From contig CAVVFO010000002.1 of NCBI GenBank assembly GCA_963747595.1, forward strand, positions 1,364,001-1,428,000: DNA of 64,000 nucleotides, read 5' to 3'. This document shows positions 62,405 to 64,000 of the stretch, one piece after another. The number at the start of each line of letters is the position of its first letter. Positions within the stretch are counted from its first letter, which is position 1. The notes under the pieces were generated by a model that had not been told where the DNA came from, ran no database searches, and worked only from the letters and a program-made list of their open reading frames with translations. A program made the translations under genes and the position numbers. This stretch comes from Oleiagrimonas sp963747595. GTDB taxonomy: Bacteria; Pseudomonadota; Gammaproteobacteria; Xanthomonadales; Rhodanobacteraceae.

Positions 62405-64000
62405 ATGCATCTACTGAAACTCTCCCTGCGCACGCTGCGCCGCGAATGGCGCCTGCCGGAACTGCGCACGCTGGCGCTGGCGCTGGTTCTGGCCGTGGTG
62501 GCGCTGGGCGTGGTGGCGACGCTGGCCGCACGTGTGGAGCGCGGCGTCACCGCCAGCGCCGCGCAACTGATCGGTGGCGACGTCGGTGTTTCGGCGCACG
62601 CCACATTGCCCGAGGCTCTCGCACAGCATGGCCGCCAGCTGGATCTCAAGGTCAGCCGCAACGCCCATTTCCCCAGCGTGGCCTTTGCCAACAATGCCAC
62701 CCAACTGCTGGACGTCACCGCCGCAGATCCGGCCTACCCGTTGCGCGGCACGCTCAAGCTGGCGACAGCCAATGGCGGCACCTTCGATGGTCACGGCCCC
62801 GCACCCGGCACGGTCTATCTGGATCATCGCGCCCTGGTGGTGTTGCACCTCGATGTGGGGGACACGCTGCAACTGGGCGGCCGCAAGCTGACCGTGGCCG
62901 CGCGACTCGTGCGCCAGCCCGATGGCGGCAGCCTGTTCCCGCTGGCGCCGGGAGCAATCATGAGTCTCAAGGACGCCGACGCCTCGGGGCTGCTGGGCGT
63001 AGGTAGCCGCGCCACGCATCGTCTGCTCCTGGCAGGGAGGCCGAGCGCCACCAGGGCGTGGGCCGACTGGGCCAAATCGCGTCTGCCGCACGGCGCCGAG
63101 CTGATCACACCGAAAAAAACGCAGCAGCGCATGCGTGAAGCCTTCAACCGCGCCGACGCCTTCCTGCGCCTGACCGCGTTGCTGGCCGCGTTGCTGGCCG
63201 GCGTGGCCATCGCGCTGGCGGCACAGCGCTATGCACGCCGCAAGACCGATGAAGTGGCGCTTCTGCGCGCCATGGGCACGCCGCGACGCCGCGTGCTGAG
63301 CCTGCTGGCCATGACTCTGACCGCGCTGGCACTGCCCGCCGCGCTGCTGGGTGTGGCGCTGGCACTGGGTTTGGCTCAACTGGCCTGGAGCGTGGCCGGA
63401 TCCATGTTCGTGCAGGTGCCGACGGCGCAGCCGTCGCTGCCAGCACTGGCTGCCGGCGGCGTCGGCCTGGCGGTGCTGGCCGGCTTTGCCCTGCCGCCAT
63501 TGGCACGGCTGGCCGAGGTGTCACCCGCGGCCGTGTTCCGTCGCGCCCTGACGCGCCGCGTGCGCCGCTTCGATGTGCTGTACCTGTTGCCGGTCTTGGT
63601 CGCCGTGGCTCTGATCTGGAGCCAGACCGGCTCGGTCAAACTGGCCGCCGTGCTGGCCGCGAGCCTGGCCGGTGTCGCAGTGCTGGCGCTTCTACTCTCG
63701 GCCCTGCTGCTGTGGCTGGCGCGGCGCCTGGCACCCGGCGCTCATCCCTCGCTGCGTCTGGGGCTGGCGGCGCTGACACGACGACGCGGCCTGAGCCTCA
63801 TCCAGGCCACAGCATTGTCGCTGGGATTGACGGCGCTGCTGATGCTGTCCGTAGTGGCGCCCTCGCTGCTCGATGGCTGGCGCCGCGAACTGCCCCCGGA
63901 CACGCCCAACTGGTTCGCCCTGAACCTGCAAGGCAATCAACGCGCCGATTTCGCCAAATCGGTCAAGGGACTCGGCGCGCAAGAACTGAACATGCTGCCC
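62405..64000 (+). CDS. ybbP: YbbP-type FtsX-family ABC permease (partial, 3' end outside window)
   Basis: 532 codons are visible before the right edge; full members are about 800 aa. An N-terminal membrane helix (about residues 20-42) precedes a periplasmic domain with QLIGGDVGVSAHATLP. The first FtsX permease block of helices occupies about 260-400 (ALLAALLAGVAIALAAQRYARRK, given by its ends), and a second set follows from about 395. ATG at 62405 (MHLLKLSLRTL). Works with YbbA; TesA-linked lipid or envelope export is suspected. Confidence 0.92.
   Translation, partial: MHLLKLSLRTLRREWRLPELRTLALALVLAVVALGVVATLAARVERGVTASAAQLIGGDVGVSAHATLPEALAQHGRQLDLKVSRNAHFPSVAFANNATQLLDVTAADPAYPLRGTLKLATANGGTFDGHGPAPGTVYLDHRALVVLHLDVGDTLQLGGRKLTVAARLVRQPDGGSLFPLAPGAIMSLKDADASGLLGVGSRATHRLLLAGRPSATRAWADWAKSRLPHGAELITPKKTQQRMREAFNRADAFLRLTALLAALLAGVAIALAAQRYARRKTDEVALLRAMGTPRRRVLSLLAMTLTALALPAALLGVALALGLAQLAWSVAGSMFVQVPTAQPSLPALAAGGVGLAVLAGFALPPLARLAEVSPAAVFRRALTRRVRRFDVLYLLPVLVAVALIWSQTGSVKLAAVLAASLAGVAVLALLLSALLLWLARRLAPGAHPSLRLGLAALTRRRGLSLIQATALSLGLTALLMLSVVAPSLLDGWRRELPPDTPNWFALNLQGNQRADFAKSVKGLGAQELNMLP

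Overview
The window is a dense, GC-rich chromosomal segment from a gammaproteobacterium, most likely a Rhodanobacteraceae/Xanthomonadales relative. The evidence is the gene order (leuS-lptE-holA-nadD, lgt-thyA-folA, an Rrf2-led sufBCDS, split pqiA), the long TonB-dependent receptor next to TPR-sulfotransferases, and a gcvPB-type split glycine dehydrogenase. The family placement is inferred from gene content, not from a database match. No rRNA, tRNA, CRISPR array, prophage or transposase gene was seen.

Layout, left to right. 1-3.07 kb: minus-strand rsfS-ybgC-tolQ-tolR-tolA, with tolA cut by the left edge. 3.26-11.35 kb: three TPR-sulfotransferase paralogues and one TonB-dependent receptor. This block sits exactly between rsfS and nadD, which are neighbours in many bacteria. 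11.7-16.6 kb: the ATGA-coupled leuS-lptE-holA-nadD operon. 16.7-20.3 kb: a PqiABC envelope lipid-transport operon with PqiA split into two genes. 20.5-24.7 kb: cnoX, a DUF502 membrane protein and an M13 metallopeptidase lipoprotein. 25-33 kb: rapA, a LysR regulator divergent from a CidA/CidB pair, a rhomboid protease, yggS and an M20 peptidase. 33-38.6 kb: an exported helix-hairpin-helix protein, a SET-domain protein, an acetyltransferase, a HutD/Ves protein, and an M1 peptidase with a membrane partner. 38.8-45.9 kb: a Rieske protein and acetyltransferase, a small monooxygenase, then rrf2-sufB-sufC-sufD-sufS. 46.1-48 kb: glnK-amtB behind a good sigma-54 promoter. 48-51.7 kb: lgt-thyA-folA-mutT and an exported hypothetical protein. 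51.9-64 kb: an S9 peptidase, gcvPB-dgkA, a POT peptide transporter, RegB/RegA, an orphan OmpR-type regulator, and tesA divergent from an FtsX-type ABC exporter cut by the right edge.

Two kinds of non-coding structure stand out. One is a family of at least eight dispersed intergenic palindromic repeats (about 65-180 bp, ends GTAGGGCGG...CCGCCCTAC) between 24.7 and 62.4 kb. They lie tightly against gene 3' ends, in two or three cases supply the stop codon or last residues of a gene, and once split sufB from sufC. The other is a separate 254 bp nested palindrome between gcvPB and the POT transporter. Regulatory sites seen directly include a TTGACA/TATTGT promoter for the TonB receptor, a candidate Rrf2 operator before suf, a sigma-54 promoter plus NtrC-like dyad before glnK, a LysR-type box before cidAB, and a palindrome before the orphan response regulator.

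The best candidate for an undescribed system is the TonB receptor plus three TPR-sulfotransferases block; its function cannot be deduced from sequence alone.
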